From Anthonomus grandis grandis (Eukaryota; Arthropoda; Insecta; Coleoptera; Curculionidae), in assembly GCF_022605725.1 (NCBI RefSeq), contig NC_065547.1:6427167-6491166 (forward strand): 64,000 nucleotides of DNA. Reading direction: 5' to 3'. Each line of letters begins with the position of its first letter. Within the stretch, counting starts at the first letter, position 1. Of the stretch, positions 1 to 12,949 are shown piece by piece. The notes beneath the pieces are model-generated. The model worked only from the letters and a program-made list of their open reading frames with translations. It searched no databases and had not been told where the DNA came from. The translations under genes were made by a program, and so were the position numbers.

Positions 1-2547
1 ACCACATCTCGTGAGAGTGATCTCAGCTAATATGGGAGCTACGACCTTGCGGATGGTCTCGCTGGATTCAGGAGGACGAAACTAAGCCAAAACCGTTGGA
101 ATTTTCCCGATAGTGCCCATAGAAGCCGAGATATGGATCTCCAAAGTTAGGGATTTTTCATCTTTAGGGTATACCCCCCGTATCGAATTTTTCACCAAAA
201 ATTGATTTTTTTCGAATTTGAACTAACTATACCAGCGGCTTGATCGCATTACCTACAACACAAAAACACCGGGTTATAATGAGTTTCGAGAAAAATAAAG
301 GGAATTAGGGCACTTTGAAAATGCGAAAAATCGATTTTCTTTAAACCCGAAAATAGCTATAGAAACCCTTATCAGAGCTTATTCCCATCACCTACATTAC
401 GAAAGCACCGGATTATAAAGGAATTTGACCAGAACAAGTGGAATTATAGCACTTTGAAAATTCGGAAAAAAGTCAATTTTCGACCCCGTTCTTGAGCCCA
501 AAAATGGGCCACAAAAATGCGAGATCTCAGCTAATATGGGAGCTACGACCTTGCAGATGGTCTCGTTGGATTCAGGAGGACGAAACTAAGTCAAAACCGT
601 TGGAATTTTCCCGATAAAGCCCATAGAAGCCGAGATATGGACCTCCAAAGTTTGGATTTTTCATTTTAAGGGTATACCCCCCCGTATCGAATTTTTCACC
701 AAAAATTGATTTTTTTTCGGATTTGAACTAACGATACCAGCGGCTTGATCGCATTACCTACAACACAAAAACACCGGGTTATAATGAGTTTCGAGAAAAA
801 CTAAGGGAATTATAGCACTTTGAAAATGCGAAAAATCGATTTTCTTTAAACCCGAAAATAGCTGTAGAAACCCTTATCAGCGGCTTATTCCCATCACCTA
901 GATTACGAAAACACCGGGTTATAACGGAATTCGACCAGAACAAGTGGAATTATAGCACTTTGAAAAGTCGGGAAAAATTCAATTTTCGACCCCGTTTTTG
1001 AGCCCAAAATGGGCTACAAAAATGCGAGATCTCAGCTAATATGGGAGCTACGACCTTGCGGATGGTCTCGTTGGATTCAGGAGGACGAAACTAAGTCAAA
1101 ACCGTTGGAATTTTCCCGATAAAGCCCATAGAAGCCGAGATATGGACCTCCAAAGTTTGAGATTTTTCATTTTAAGGGTATAACCCCCCGTATCGAAATT
1201 TTTCACCAAAAATTGATTTTTTTCGAATTTGAACTAACGATACCAGCGGCTTGTTTCCATCACCTACAACACGAAAACACCGGGTTATAATGAGTTTCGA
1301 GAAAAACTAAGGGAATTATAGCACTTTGAAAATGCGAAAATCGATTTTCTTTAAACCCGAAAATAGCTGTAGAAAACCCTTATCAGCGGCTTATTCCCAT
1401 CACCTACTTTACGAAAACACCGGGTTATAACGGAATTCGACCAGAACAAGTGGAATTATAGCACTTTGAAAGTTCGGAAAAAAGTCAATTTTCGACCCCG
1501 TTTTTGAGCCCAAAAATTGGCTACAAAAATGCGAGATCTCAGCTAATATGGGAGCTACGACCTTCCGGATGGTCTCGTTGGATTCAGGAGGACGAAACTA
1601 AGTCAAAACCGTTGTAATTTTCCCGATAAAGCCCATAGAAGCCGAGATATGGACCTCCAAAGTTTGGGATTTTTCATTTTAAGGGTATACCCCCCCGTAT
1701 CGAATTTTTCACCAAAAATTGATTTTTTTCGAATTTGAACTAACGATACCAGCGGCTTGTTTCCATCACCTACAACACGAAAACACCGGGTTATAATGAG
1801 TTTCGAGAAAAACTAAGGGAATTATAGCACTTTGAAAAATGCGAAAAATCGATTTTCTTTAAACCCGAAAATAGCTGTAGAAACCCTTATCAGCGGCTTA
1901 TTCTTATCACCTACATTACGAAAACACCGGGTTATAACGGAATTCGACCAGAACAAGTGGAATTATAGCACTTTGAAAAGTCGGGAAAAATTCAATTTTC
2001 GACCCCGTTTTTGAGCCCAAAAAATGGGCTACAAAAATGCGAGATCTCAGCTAATATGGGAGCTTCGACCTTGCGGATGGTCTCGTTGGATTCAGGAGGA
2101 CGAAACTAAGTCAAAACCGTTGGAATTTTCCCGATAAAGCCCATAGAAGCCGAGATATGGACCTCCAAAGTTTGGGATTTTTCATTTTAAGGGTATACCC
2201 CCCCGTATCGAATTTTTCACCAAAAATTGATTTTTTTCGAATTTGAACTAACGATACCAGCGGCTTGTTTCCATCACCTACAACACGAAAACACCGGGTT
2301 ATAATGAGTTCGAGAAAAACTAAGGGAATTATAGCACTTTGAAAATGCGAAAAATCGATTTTCTTTAAACCGAAAATAGCTGTAGAAACCCTTATTAGCG
2401 GCTTATTCCCATCTCCTACTTTACGAAAACACCGGGTTATAACGGAATTCGACCAGAACAAGTGGAATTATAGCACTTTGAAAATTCGGAAAAAAGTCAA
2501 TTTTCGACCCCCGTTTTTGAGCCCAAAAAATAGGCTACAAAAAATGC

Positions 2548-5077
2548 GAGATCTCAGCTAATATGGGAGCTACGACCTTCCGGATGGTCTCGTTGGATTC
2601 AGGAGACGAAACTAAGCCAAAACCGTTGGAATTTTCCCGATAGTGCCCATAGAAGCCGAGATATGGATCTCCAAAGTTAGGGATTTTTCATCTTTAGGGT
2701 ATACCCCCCCGTATCGAATTTTTCACCAAAAATTGATTTTTTTCGAATTTGAACTAACTATACCAGCGGCTTGATCGCATTACTACAACACAAAAAACAC
2801 CGGGTTATAATGAGTTTCGAGAAAAATAAAGGGAATTAGGGCACTTTGAAAATGCGAAAAATCGATTTTCTTTAAACCCGAAAATAGCTATAGAAACCCT
2901 TATCAGAGGCTTATTCCCATCACCTACATTACGAAAGCACCGGATTATAAAGGAATTTTGACCAGAACAAGTGGAATTATAGCACTTTGAAAATTCGGAA
3001 AAAAGTCAATTTTCGACCCCGTTCTTGAGCCCAAAAATGGGCCACAAAAATGCGAGATCTCAGCTAATATGGGAGCTACGACCTTGCGGATGGTCTCGTT
3101 GGATTCAGGAGGACGAAACTAAGTCAAAACCGTTGGAATTTTCCCGATAAAGCCCATAGAAGCCGAGATATGGACCTCCAAAGTTTGGGATTTTTCATTT
3201 TAAGGGTATACCCCCCCGTATCGAATTTTTCACCAAAAATTGATTTTTTTTGAATTTGAACTAACGATACCAGCGGCTTGTTTCCATCACCTACAACACG
3301 AAAACACCGGGTTATAATGAGTTTCGAGAAAAACTAAGGGAATTATAGCACTTTGAAAATGCGAAAAATCGATTTTCTTTAAACCCGAAAATAGCTGTAG
3401 AAACCCTTATCAGCGGCTTATTCTTATCACCTACATTACGAAAACACCGGGTTATAACGGAATTCGACCAGAACAAGTGGAATTATAGCACTTTGAAAAT
3501 TCGGAAAAAAGTCAATTTTCGACCCCGTTTTTGAGCCCAAAAATGGGCTACAAAAATGCGAGATCTCAGCTAATATGGGAGCTACGACCTTGCGGATGGT
3601 CTCGTTGGATTCAGGAGGACGAAACTAAGCCAAAACCGTTGGAATTTTCCCGATAGTGCCCATAGAAGCCGAGATATGGATCTCCAAAGTTAGGGATTTT
3701 TCATCTTTAGGGTATACCCCCCCGTATCGAATTTTTCACCAAAAATTGATTTTTTTCGAATTTGAACTAACTATACCAGCGGCTTGATCGCATTACCTAC
3801 AACACAAAAACACCGGGTTATAATGAGTTTCGAGAAAAATAAAGGGAATTAGGGCACTTTGAAAATGCGAAAAATCGATTTTCTTTAAACCCGAAAATAG
3901 CTATAGAAACCCTTATCAGAGGCTTATTCCCATCACCTACATTACGAAAGCACCGGATTATAAAGGAATTTGACCAGAACAAGTGGAATTATAGCACTTT
4001 GAAAATTCGGAAAAAAGTCAATTTTCGACCCCGTTCTTGAGCCCAAAAATGGGCCACAAAAATGCGAGATCTCAGCTAATATGGGAGCTACGACCTTGCG
4101 GATGGTCTCGTTGGATTCAGGAGGACGAAACTAAGTCAAAACCGTTGGAATTTTCCCGATAAAGCCCATAGAAGCCGAGATATGGACCTCCAAAGTTTGG
4201 GATTTTTCATTTTAAGGGTATACCCCCCCGTATCGAATTTTTCACCAAAAATTGATTTTTTTCGAATTTGAACTAACGATACCAGCGGCTTGTTTCCATC
4301 ACCTACAACACGAAAACACCGGGTTATAATGAGTTTCGAGAAAAACTAAGGGAATTATAGCACTTTGAAAATGCGAAAAATCGATTTTCTTTAAACCCGA
4401 GAATAGCTGTAGAAACCCTTATCAGCGGCTTATTCCCATCTCCTACTTTACGAAAACACCGGGTTATAACGGAATTCGACCAGAACAAGTGGAATTATAG
4501 CACTTTGAAAATTCGGAAAAAAGTCAATTTTCGACCTCGTTTTTGAGCCCAAAAATGGGCAACAAAAATGCGAGATCTCAGCTAATATGGGAGCTACGAC
4601 CTTGCGGATGGTCTCGCTGGATTCAGGAGGACGAAACTAAGCCAAAACCGTTGGAATTTTCCCGATAGTGCCCATAGAAGCCGAGATATGGATCTCCAAA
4701 GTTAGGGATTTTTCATCTTTAGGGTATACCCCCCCGTATCGAATTTTTCACCAAAAATTGATTTTTTTCGAATTTGAACTAACTATACCAGCGGCTTGAT
4801 CGCATTACCTACAACACAAAAACACCGGGTTATAATGAGTTTCGAGAAAAATAAAGGGAATTAGGGCACTTTGAAAATGCGAAAAATCGATTTTCTTTAA
4901 ACCCGAAAATAGCTATAGAAACCCTTATCAGAGGCTTATTCCCATCACCTACATTACGAAAGCACCGGATTATAAAGGAATTTGACCAGAACAAGTGGAA
5001 TTATAGCACTTTGAAAATTCGGAAAAAAGTCAATTTTCGACCCCGTTCTTGAGCCCAAAAATGGGCCACAAAAATGC
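2548..5077. repeat. Alternating divergent and common satellite units (about 1012-bp dimer)
   Basis: Units starting at 2548, 3560 and 4572 belong to a divergent subfamily. It is recognised by GATCGCATTACC, AAAGGGAATTAGGGC, CTATAGAAACCC, CAGAGGCTTATT and AGCACCGGATTATAAAGG. Units starting at 3054 and 4066 are the common type. The strict alternation gives a dimeric higher-order period of about 1012 bp. A divergent unit also lies at 17-520, and hybrid units lie at 521-1025, 5444-5844 and 11556-12061. Confidence 0.88.
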
Positions 5078-5443
5078 GAGATCTCAGCTAATATGGGAGC
5101 TACGACCTTGCAGATGGTCTCGTTGGATTCAGGAGGACGAAACTAAGTCAAAACCGTTGGAATTTTCCCGATAAAGCCCATAGAAGCCGAGATATGGACC
5201 TCCAAAGTTTGGGATTTTTCATTTTAAGGGTATAACCCCCCGTATCGAATTTTTCACCAAAAATTGATTTTTTTCGAATTTGAACTAACGATACCAGCGG
5301 CTTGTTTCCATCACCTACAACACGAAAACACCGGGTTATAACGGAATTTGACCAGAACAAGTGGAATTATAGCACTTTGAAAATTCGGAAAAAAGTCAAT
5401 TTTCGACCCCGTTCTTGAGCCCAAAAATGGGCCACAAAAATGC
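5078..5443. repeat. Shortened satellite unit, 366 bp
   Basis: The distance between successive GAGATCTC marks is 366, exactly 506 minus 140. The left half of subrepeat 1 (CTACAACACGAAAACACCGGG) runs directly into the right half of subrepeat 2 (TTATAACGGAATTTGACC). This is the product expected from one unequal exchange or slippage between the two 140-bp halves. Confidence 0.93.
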
Positions 5444-5844
5444 GAGATCTCAGCTAATATGGGAGCTACGACCTTGCGGATGGTCTCTTTGGATTTAGGA
5501 GGACGAAACTAAGTCAAAACCGTTGGAATTTTTCCGATAGGGCCCATAGAAGCCGAGATATGGACCTCCAAAGTTTGGGATTTTTCATTTTTAAGGTATA
5601 CCCCCCCGTATCGAATTTTTCACCAAAAATTGATTTTTTTCGAATTTGAACTAACTATACCAGCGGCTTGATCGCATTACCTACAACACAAAAACACCGG
5701 GTTATAATGAGTTTCGAGAAAAATAAAGGGAATTAGGGCACTTTGAAAATGCGAAAAATCGATTTTCTTTAAACCCGAAAATAGCTGTAGAAACCCTTAT
5801 CTTTTGACCCCGTTTTTGAGCCCAAAAATGGGCTACAAAAATGC
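5444..5844. repeat. Satellite unit with 105-bp deletion
   Basis: The unit is 401 bp. At about 5798-5812 the text passes from GAAACCCTTATC directly to TTTTGACCCCG, removing most of subrepeat 2. The breakpoint differs from the one in the 366-bp units, so this is an independent deletion. Confidence 0.88.
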
Positions 5845-6350
5845 GAGATCTCAGCTAATATGGGAGCTACGACCTTGCGGATGGTCTCGTTGGATTCAGG
5901 AGGACGAAACTAAGTCAAAACCGTTGGAATTTTTCCGATAGGGCCCATAGAAGCCGAGATATGGACCTCCAAAGTTTGGGATTTTTCATTTTAAGGGTAT
6001 ACCCCCCCGTATCGAATTTTTCACCAAAAATTGATTTTTTTTGAATTTGAACTAACGATACCAGCGGCTTGTTCCCATCACCTACAACACGAAACCACCG
6101 GGTTATAATGAGTTTCGAGAAAAACTAAGGGAATTATAGCACTTTGAAAATGCGAAAAATCGATTTTCTTTAAACCCGAAAATAGCTGTAGAAACCCTTA
6201 TCAGCGGCTTATTCCCATCTCCTACTTTACGAAAACACCGGGTTATAACGGAATTCGACCAGAACAAGTGGAATTATAGCACTTTGAAAATTCGGAAAAA
6301 AGTCAATTTTCGACCCCGTTTTTGAGCCCAAAAATGGGCCACAAAAATGC

Positions 6351-6716
6351 GAGATCTCAGCCAATATGGGAGCTACGACCTTGCGGATGGTCTCGTTGGA
6401 TTCAGGAGGACGAAACTAAGTCAAAACCGTTGGAATTTTCCCGATAGGGCCCATAGAAGCCGAGATATGGACCTCCAAAGTTTGGGATTTTTCATTTTTA
6501 AGGTACACCCCCCCGTATCGAATTTTTCACCAAAAATTGATTTTTTTCGAATTTGAACTAACGATACCAGCGGCTTGTTCCCATCACCTACAACACGAAA
6601 ACACCGGGTTATAACGGAATTCGACCAGAACAAGTGGAATTATAGCACTTTGAAAATTCGGAAAAAAGTCAATTTTCGACCTCGTTTTTGAGCCCAAAAA
6701 TGGGCAACAAAAATGC
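6351..6716. repeat. Shortened satellite unit, 366 bp (second)
   Basis: Same 140-bp loss as the unit at 5078, with the fusion at about 6600-6620 (CACCGGGTTATAACGG). The flanking variants differ (GGTACACCCC, CCCATCACC), so it is a separate or since-diverged copy. Confidence 0.92.
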
Positions 6717-7001
6717 GAGATCTCAGCTAATATGGGAGCTACGACCTTGCGGATGGATAATGAGTTTCGAGAAAAACTAAGGGAATTATAGCACTTTGAA
6801 AATGCGAAAATCGATTTTCTTTAAACCCGAAAATAGCTGTAGAAACCCTTATCAGCGGCTTATTCTTATCACCTACATTACGAAAACACCGGGTTATAAC
6901 GGAATTCGACCAGAACAAGTGGAATTATAGCACTTTGAAAATTCGGAAAAAAGTCAATTTTCGACCCCATTTTTGAGCCCAAAAATGGGCTACAAAAATG
7001 C
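6717..7001. repeat. Satellite unit with 221-bp deletion
   Basis: The unit is 285 bp. At about 6751-6760 the text jumps from TTGCGGATGG straight to ATAATGAGTTTCG, losing the rest of the unique module and the start of subrepeat 1. It sits directly after another shortened unit, so 5078-7001 is a cluster of four damaged units interrupted by one full unit. Confidence 0.9.
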
Positions 7002-7507
7002 GAGATCTCAGCTAATATGGGAGCTACGACCTTGCGGATGGTCTCGCTGGATTCAGGAGGACGAAACTAAGTCAAAACCGTTGGAATTTTTCCGATAGGG
7101 CCCATAGAAGCCGAGATATGGACCTCCAAAGTTTGGGATTTTTCATTTTAAGGGTATAACCCCCCGTATCGAATTTTTTACCAAAAATTGATTTTTTTCG
7201 AATTTGAACTAACGATACCAGCGGCTTGTTCCCATCACCTACAACACGAAAACACCGGGTTATAATGAGTTTCGAGAAAAACTAAGGGAATTATAGCACT
7301 TTGAAAATGCGAAAAATCGATTTTCTTTTAACCCGAAAATAGCTGTAGAAACCCTTATCAGCGGCTTATTCTTATCACCTACATTACGAAAACACCGGGT
7401 TATAACGGAATTCGACCAGAACAAGTGGAATTATAGCACTTTGAAAATTCGGAAAAAAGTCAATTTTCGACCCCGTTTTTGAGCCCAAAAATGGGCTACA
7501 AAAATGC

Positions 7508-8013
7508 GAGATCTCAGCTAATATGGGAGCTACGACCTTGCGGATGGTCTCGTTGGATTCAGGAGGACGAAACTAAGTCAAAACCGTTGGAATTTTTCCG
7601 ATAGGGCCCATAGAAGCCGAGATATGGACCTCCAAAGTTTGGGATTTTTCATTTTAAGGGTATACCCCCCCGTATCGAATTTTTCACCAAAAATTGATTT
7701 TTTTTGAATTTGAACTAACGATACCAGCGGCTTGTTCCCATCACCTACAACACGAAACCACCGGGTTATAATGAGTTTCGAGAAAAACTAAGGGAATTAT
7801 AGCACTTTGAAAATGCGAAAAATCGATTTTCTTTAAACCCGAAAATAGCTGTAGAAACCCTTATCAGCGGCTTATTCTTATCACCTACATTACGAAAACA
7901 CCGGGTTATAACGGAATTCGACCAGAACAAGTGGAATTATAGCACTTTGAAAAGTCGGGAAAAATTCAATTTTCGACCCCGTTTTTGAGCCCAAAAATGG
8001 GCCACAAAAATGC
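7508..8013. repeat. Representative satellite unit with 140-bp internal duplication
   Basis: Typical 506-bp unit used to describe the internal layout. The first about 213 bases are a unique module (GAGATCTC palindrome, TCAGGAGGACGAAAC, the C-run). Then ACCAGCGGCTT at 7723 begins subrepeat 1, and ATCAGCGGCTT at 7863 begins subrepeat 2, exactly 140 bp later. Both carry CACCTAC, CGAAA-CACCGGGTTATAA and GGAATTATAGCACTTTGAAAA in the same order, but differ in their second halves (AAATCGATTTTC in subrepeat 1; CAATTTTCGACCCC in subrepeat 2). The present unit therefore arose from a shorter ancestor by internal duplication. Confidence 0.9.
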
Positions 8014-11000
8014 GAGATCTCAGCTAATATGGGAGCTACGACCTTGCGGATGGTCTCGTTGGATTCAGGAGGACGAAACTAAGTCAAAACCGTTGGAATT
8101 TTCCCGATAGGGGCCATAGAAGCCGAGATATGGACCTCCAAAGTTTGGGATTTTTCATTTTTAAGGTATACCCCCCCGTATCGAATTTTTCACCAAAAAT
8201 TGATTTTTTTCGAATTTGAACTAACGATACCAGCGGCTTGTTCCCATCACCTACAACACTAAAACACCGGGTTATAATGAGTTTCGAGAAAAACTAAGGG
8301 AATTATAGCACTTTGAAAATGCGAAAAATCGATTTTCTTTAAACCCGAAAATAGCTGTAGAAACCCTTATCAGCGGCTTATTCCCATCACCTACATTACG
8401 AAAACACCGGGTTATAACGGAATTCGACCAGAACAAGTGGAATTATAGCACTTTGAAAAGTCGGAAAAAAGTCAATTTTCGACCCCGTTTTTGAGCCCAA
8501 AAATGGGCTTCAAAAATGCGAGATCTCAGCTAATATGGGAGCTACCACCTTGCGGATGGTCTCGTTGGATTCAGGAGGACGAAACTAAGTCAAAACCGTT
8601 GGAATTTTCCCGATAGGGGCCATAGAAGCCGAGATATGGACCTTCAAAGTTTGGGATTTTTCATTTTAAGGGTATAACCCCCCGTATCGAATTTTTCACC
8701 AAAAATTGATTTTTTTTGAATTTGAACTAACGATACCAGCGGCTTGTTCCCATCACCTACAACACGAAAACACCGGGTTATAAAGAGTTTCGAGAAAAAC
8801 TAAGGGAATTATAGCACTTTGAAAATGCGAAAAATCGATTTTCTTTAAACCCGAAAATAGCTGTAGAAACCCTTATCAGCGGCTTATTCCCATCACCTAC
8901 ATTACGAAAACACCGGGTTATAACGGAATTCGACCAGAACAAGTGGAATTATAGCACTTTGAAAAGTCGGAAAAAAGTCAATTTTCGACCCCGTTTTTGA
9001 GCCCAAAAATGGGCTACAAAAATGCGAGATCTCAGCTAATATGGGAGCTACGACCTTGCGGATGGTCTCGTTGGATTCAGGAGGACGAAACTAAGTCAAA
9101 ACCGTTGGAATTTTCCCGATAAAGCCCATAGAAGCCGAGATATGGACCTCCAAAGTTTGGGATTTTTCATTTTAAGGGTATAACCCCCCGTATCGAATTT
9201 TTCACCAAAAATTGATTTTTTTCGAATTTGAACTAACGATACCAGCGGCTTGTTCCCATCACCTACAACACGAAAACACCGGGTTATAATGAGTTTCGAG
9301 AAAAACTAAGGGAATTATAGCACTTTGAAAATGCGAAAAATCGATTTTCTTTAAACCCGAAAATAGCTGTAGAAACCCTTATCAGCGGCTTATTCTTATC
9401 ACCTACATTACGAAAACACCGGGTTATAACGGAATTCGACCAGAACAAGTGGAATTATAGCACTTTGAAAATTCGGAAAAAAGTCAATTTTCGACCCCGT
9501 TTTTGAGCCCAAAAATGGGCTACAAAAATGCGAAATCTCAGCTAATATGGGAGCTACGACCTTGCGGATGGTCTCGTTGGATTCAGGAGGACGAAACTAA
9601 GTCAAAACCGTTGGAATTTTCCCAATAAAGCCCATAGAAGCCGAGATATGGACCTCCAAAGTTTGGGATTTTTCATTTTAAGGGTATAACCCCCCGTATC
9701 GAATTTTTCAACAAAAATTGATTTTTTTCGAATTTGAACTAACGATACCAGCGGCTTGTTCCCATCACCTACAACACGAAAACACCGGGTTATAATGAGT
9801 TTCGAGAAAAACTAAGGGAATTATAGCACTTTGAAAATGCGAAAAATCGATTTTCTTTAAACCCGAAAATAGCTGTAGAAACCCTTATCAGCGGCTTATT
9901 CCCATCACCTACTTTACGAAAACACCGGGTTATAATGGAATTCGACCAGAACAAGTGGAATTATAGCACTTTGAAAATTCGGAAAAAAGTCAATTTTCGA
10001 CCCCGTTTTTGAGCCCAAAAATGGGCTACAAAAATGCGAGATCTCAGCTAATATGGGAGCTACGACCTTGCGGATGGTCTCGTTGGATTCAGGAGGACGA
10101 AACTAAGTCAAAACCGTTGGAATTTTCCCGATAAAGCCCATAGAAGCCGAGATATGGACCTCCAAAGTTTGGGATTTTTCATTTTAAGGGTATAACCCCC
10201 CGTATCGAATTTTTCACCAAAAATTGATTTTTTTCGAATTTGAACTAACGATACCAGCGGCTTGTTCCCATCACCTACAACACGAAAACACCGGGTTATA
10301 ATGAGTTTCGAGAAAAACTAAGGGAATTATAGCACTTTGAAAATGCGAAAAATCGATTTTCTTTAAACCCGAAAATAGCTGTAGAAACCCTTATCAGCGG
10401 CTTATTCCCATCACCTACTTTACGAAAACACCGGGTTATAATGGAATTCGACCAGAACAAGTGGAATTATAGCACTTTGAAAATTCGGAAAAAAGTCAAT
10501 TTTCGACCCCGTTTTTGAGCCCAAAAATGGGCTACAAAAATGCGAGATCTCAGCTAATATGGGAGCTACGACCTTGCGGATGGTCTCGTTGGATTCAGGA
10601 GGACGAAACTAAGTCAAAACCGTTGGAATTTTCCCGATAAAGCCCATAGAAGCCGAGATATGGACCTCCAAAGTTTGGGATTTTTCATTTTAAGGGTATA
10701 ACCCCCCGTATCGAATTTTTCACCAAAAATTGATTTTTTTCGAATTTGAACTAACGATACCAGCGGCTTGTTCCCATCACCTACAACACGAAAACACCGG
10801 GTTATAATGAGTTTCGAGAAAAACTAAGGGAATTATAGCACTTTGAAAATGCGAAAAATCGATTTTCTTTAAACCCGAAAATAGCTGTAGAAACCCTTAT
10901 CAGCGGCTTATTCTTATCACCTACATTACGAAAACACCGGGTTATAACGGAATTCGACCAGAACAAGTGGAATTATAGCACTTTGAAAAGTCGGGAAAAA

Positions 11001-12949
11001 TTCAATTTTCGACCCCGTTTTTGAGCTCAAAAATGGGCTACAAAAATGCGAGATCTCAGCTAATATGGGAGCTACGACCTTGCGGATGGTCTCGTTGGAT
11101 TCAGGAGGACGAAACTAAGTCAAAACCGTTGGAATTTTCCCGATAAAGCCCATAGAAGCCGAGATATGGACCTCCAAAGTTTGGGATTTTTCATTTTAAG
11201 GGTATACCCCCCCGTATCGAATTTTTCACCAAAAATTGATTTTTTTTGAATTTGAACTAACGTTACCAGCGGCTTGTTTCCATCACCTACAACACGAAAA
11301 CACCGGGTTATAATGAGTTTCGAGAAAAACTAAGGGAATTATAGCACTTTGAAAATGCGAAAAATCGATTTTCTTTAAACCCGAAAATAGCTGTAGAAAC
11401 CCTTATCAGCGGCTTATTCTTATCACCTACATTACGAAAACACCGGGTTATAACGGAATTCGACCAGAACAAGTGGAATTATAGCACTTTGAAAATTCGG
11501 AAAAAAGTCAATTTTCGACCCCGTTTTTGAGCCCAAAAATGGGCTACAAAAATGCGAGATCTCAGCTAATATGGGAGCTACGACCTTGCGGATGGTCTCG
11601 TTGGATTCAGGAGGACGAAACTAAGCCAAAACCGTTGGAATTTTCCCGATAGTGCCCATAGAAGCCGAGATATGGATCTCCAAAGTTAGGGATTTTTCAT
11701 CTTTAGGGTATACCCCCCGTATCGAATTTTTCACCAAAAATTGATTTTTTTCGAATTTAAACTAACTATACCAGCGGCTTGATCGCATTACCTACAACAC
11801 AAAAACACCGGGTTATAATGAGTTTCGAGAAAAATAAAGGGAATTAGGGCACTTTGAAAATGCGAAAAATCGATTTTCTTTAAACCCGAAAATAGCTGTA
11901 GAAACCCTTATCAGCGGCTTATTCCCATCACCTACATTACGAAAGCACCGGATTATAACGGAATTTGACCAGAACAAGTGGAATTATAGCACTTTGAAAA
12001 TTCGGAAAAAAGTCAATTTTCGACCCCGTTTTTGAGCCCAAAAATGGGCTACAAAAATGCGAGATCTCAGCTAATATGGGAGCTACGACCTTGCGGATGG
12101 TCTCGCTGGATTCAGGAGGACGAAACTAAGTCAAAACCGTTGGAATTTTCCCGATAAAGCCCATAGAAGCCGAGATATGGACCTCCAAAGTTTGGGATTT
12201 TTCATTTTAAGGGTATAACCCCCCGTATCGAATTTTTCACCAAAAATTGATTTTTTTCGAATTTGAACTAACGATACCAGCGGCTTGTTCCCATCACCTA
12301 CAACACGAAAACACCGGGTTATAATGAGTTTCGAGAAAAACTAAGGGAATTATAGCACTTTGAAAATGCGAAAAATCGATTTTCTTTAAACCCGAAAATA
12401 GCTGTAGAAACCCTTATCAGCGGCTTATTCTTATCACCTACATTACGAAAACACCGGGTTATAACGGAATTCGACCAGAACAAGTGGAATTATAGCACTT
12501 TGAAAAGTCGGGAAAAATTCAATTTTCGACCCCGTTTTTGAGCTCAAAAATGGGCTACAAAAATGCGAGATCTCAGCTAATATGGGAGCTACGACCTTGC
12601 GGATGGTCTCGTTGGATTCAGGAGGACGAAACTAAGTCAAAACCGTTGGAATTTTCCCGATAAAGCCCATAGAAGCCGAGATATGGACCTCCAAAGTTTG
12701 GGATTTTTCATTTTAAGGGTATACCCCCCCGTATCGAATTTTTCACCAAAAATTGATTTTTTTCGAATTTGAACTAACGATACCAGCGGCTTGTTTCCAT
12801 CACCTACAACACGAAAACACCGGGTTATAATGAGTTTCGAGAAAAACTAAGGGAATTATAGCACTTTGAAAATGCGAAAAATCGATTTTCTTTAAACCCG
12901 AAAATAGCTGTAGAAACCCTTATCAGCGGCTTATTCCCATCTCCTACTT

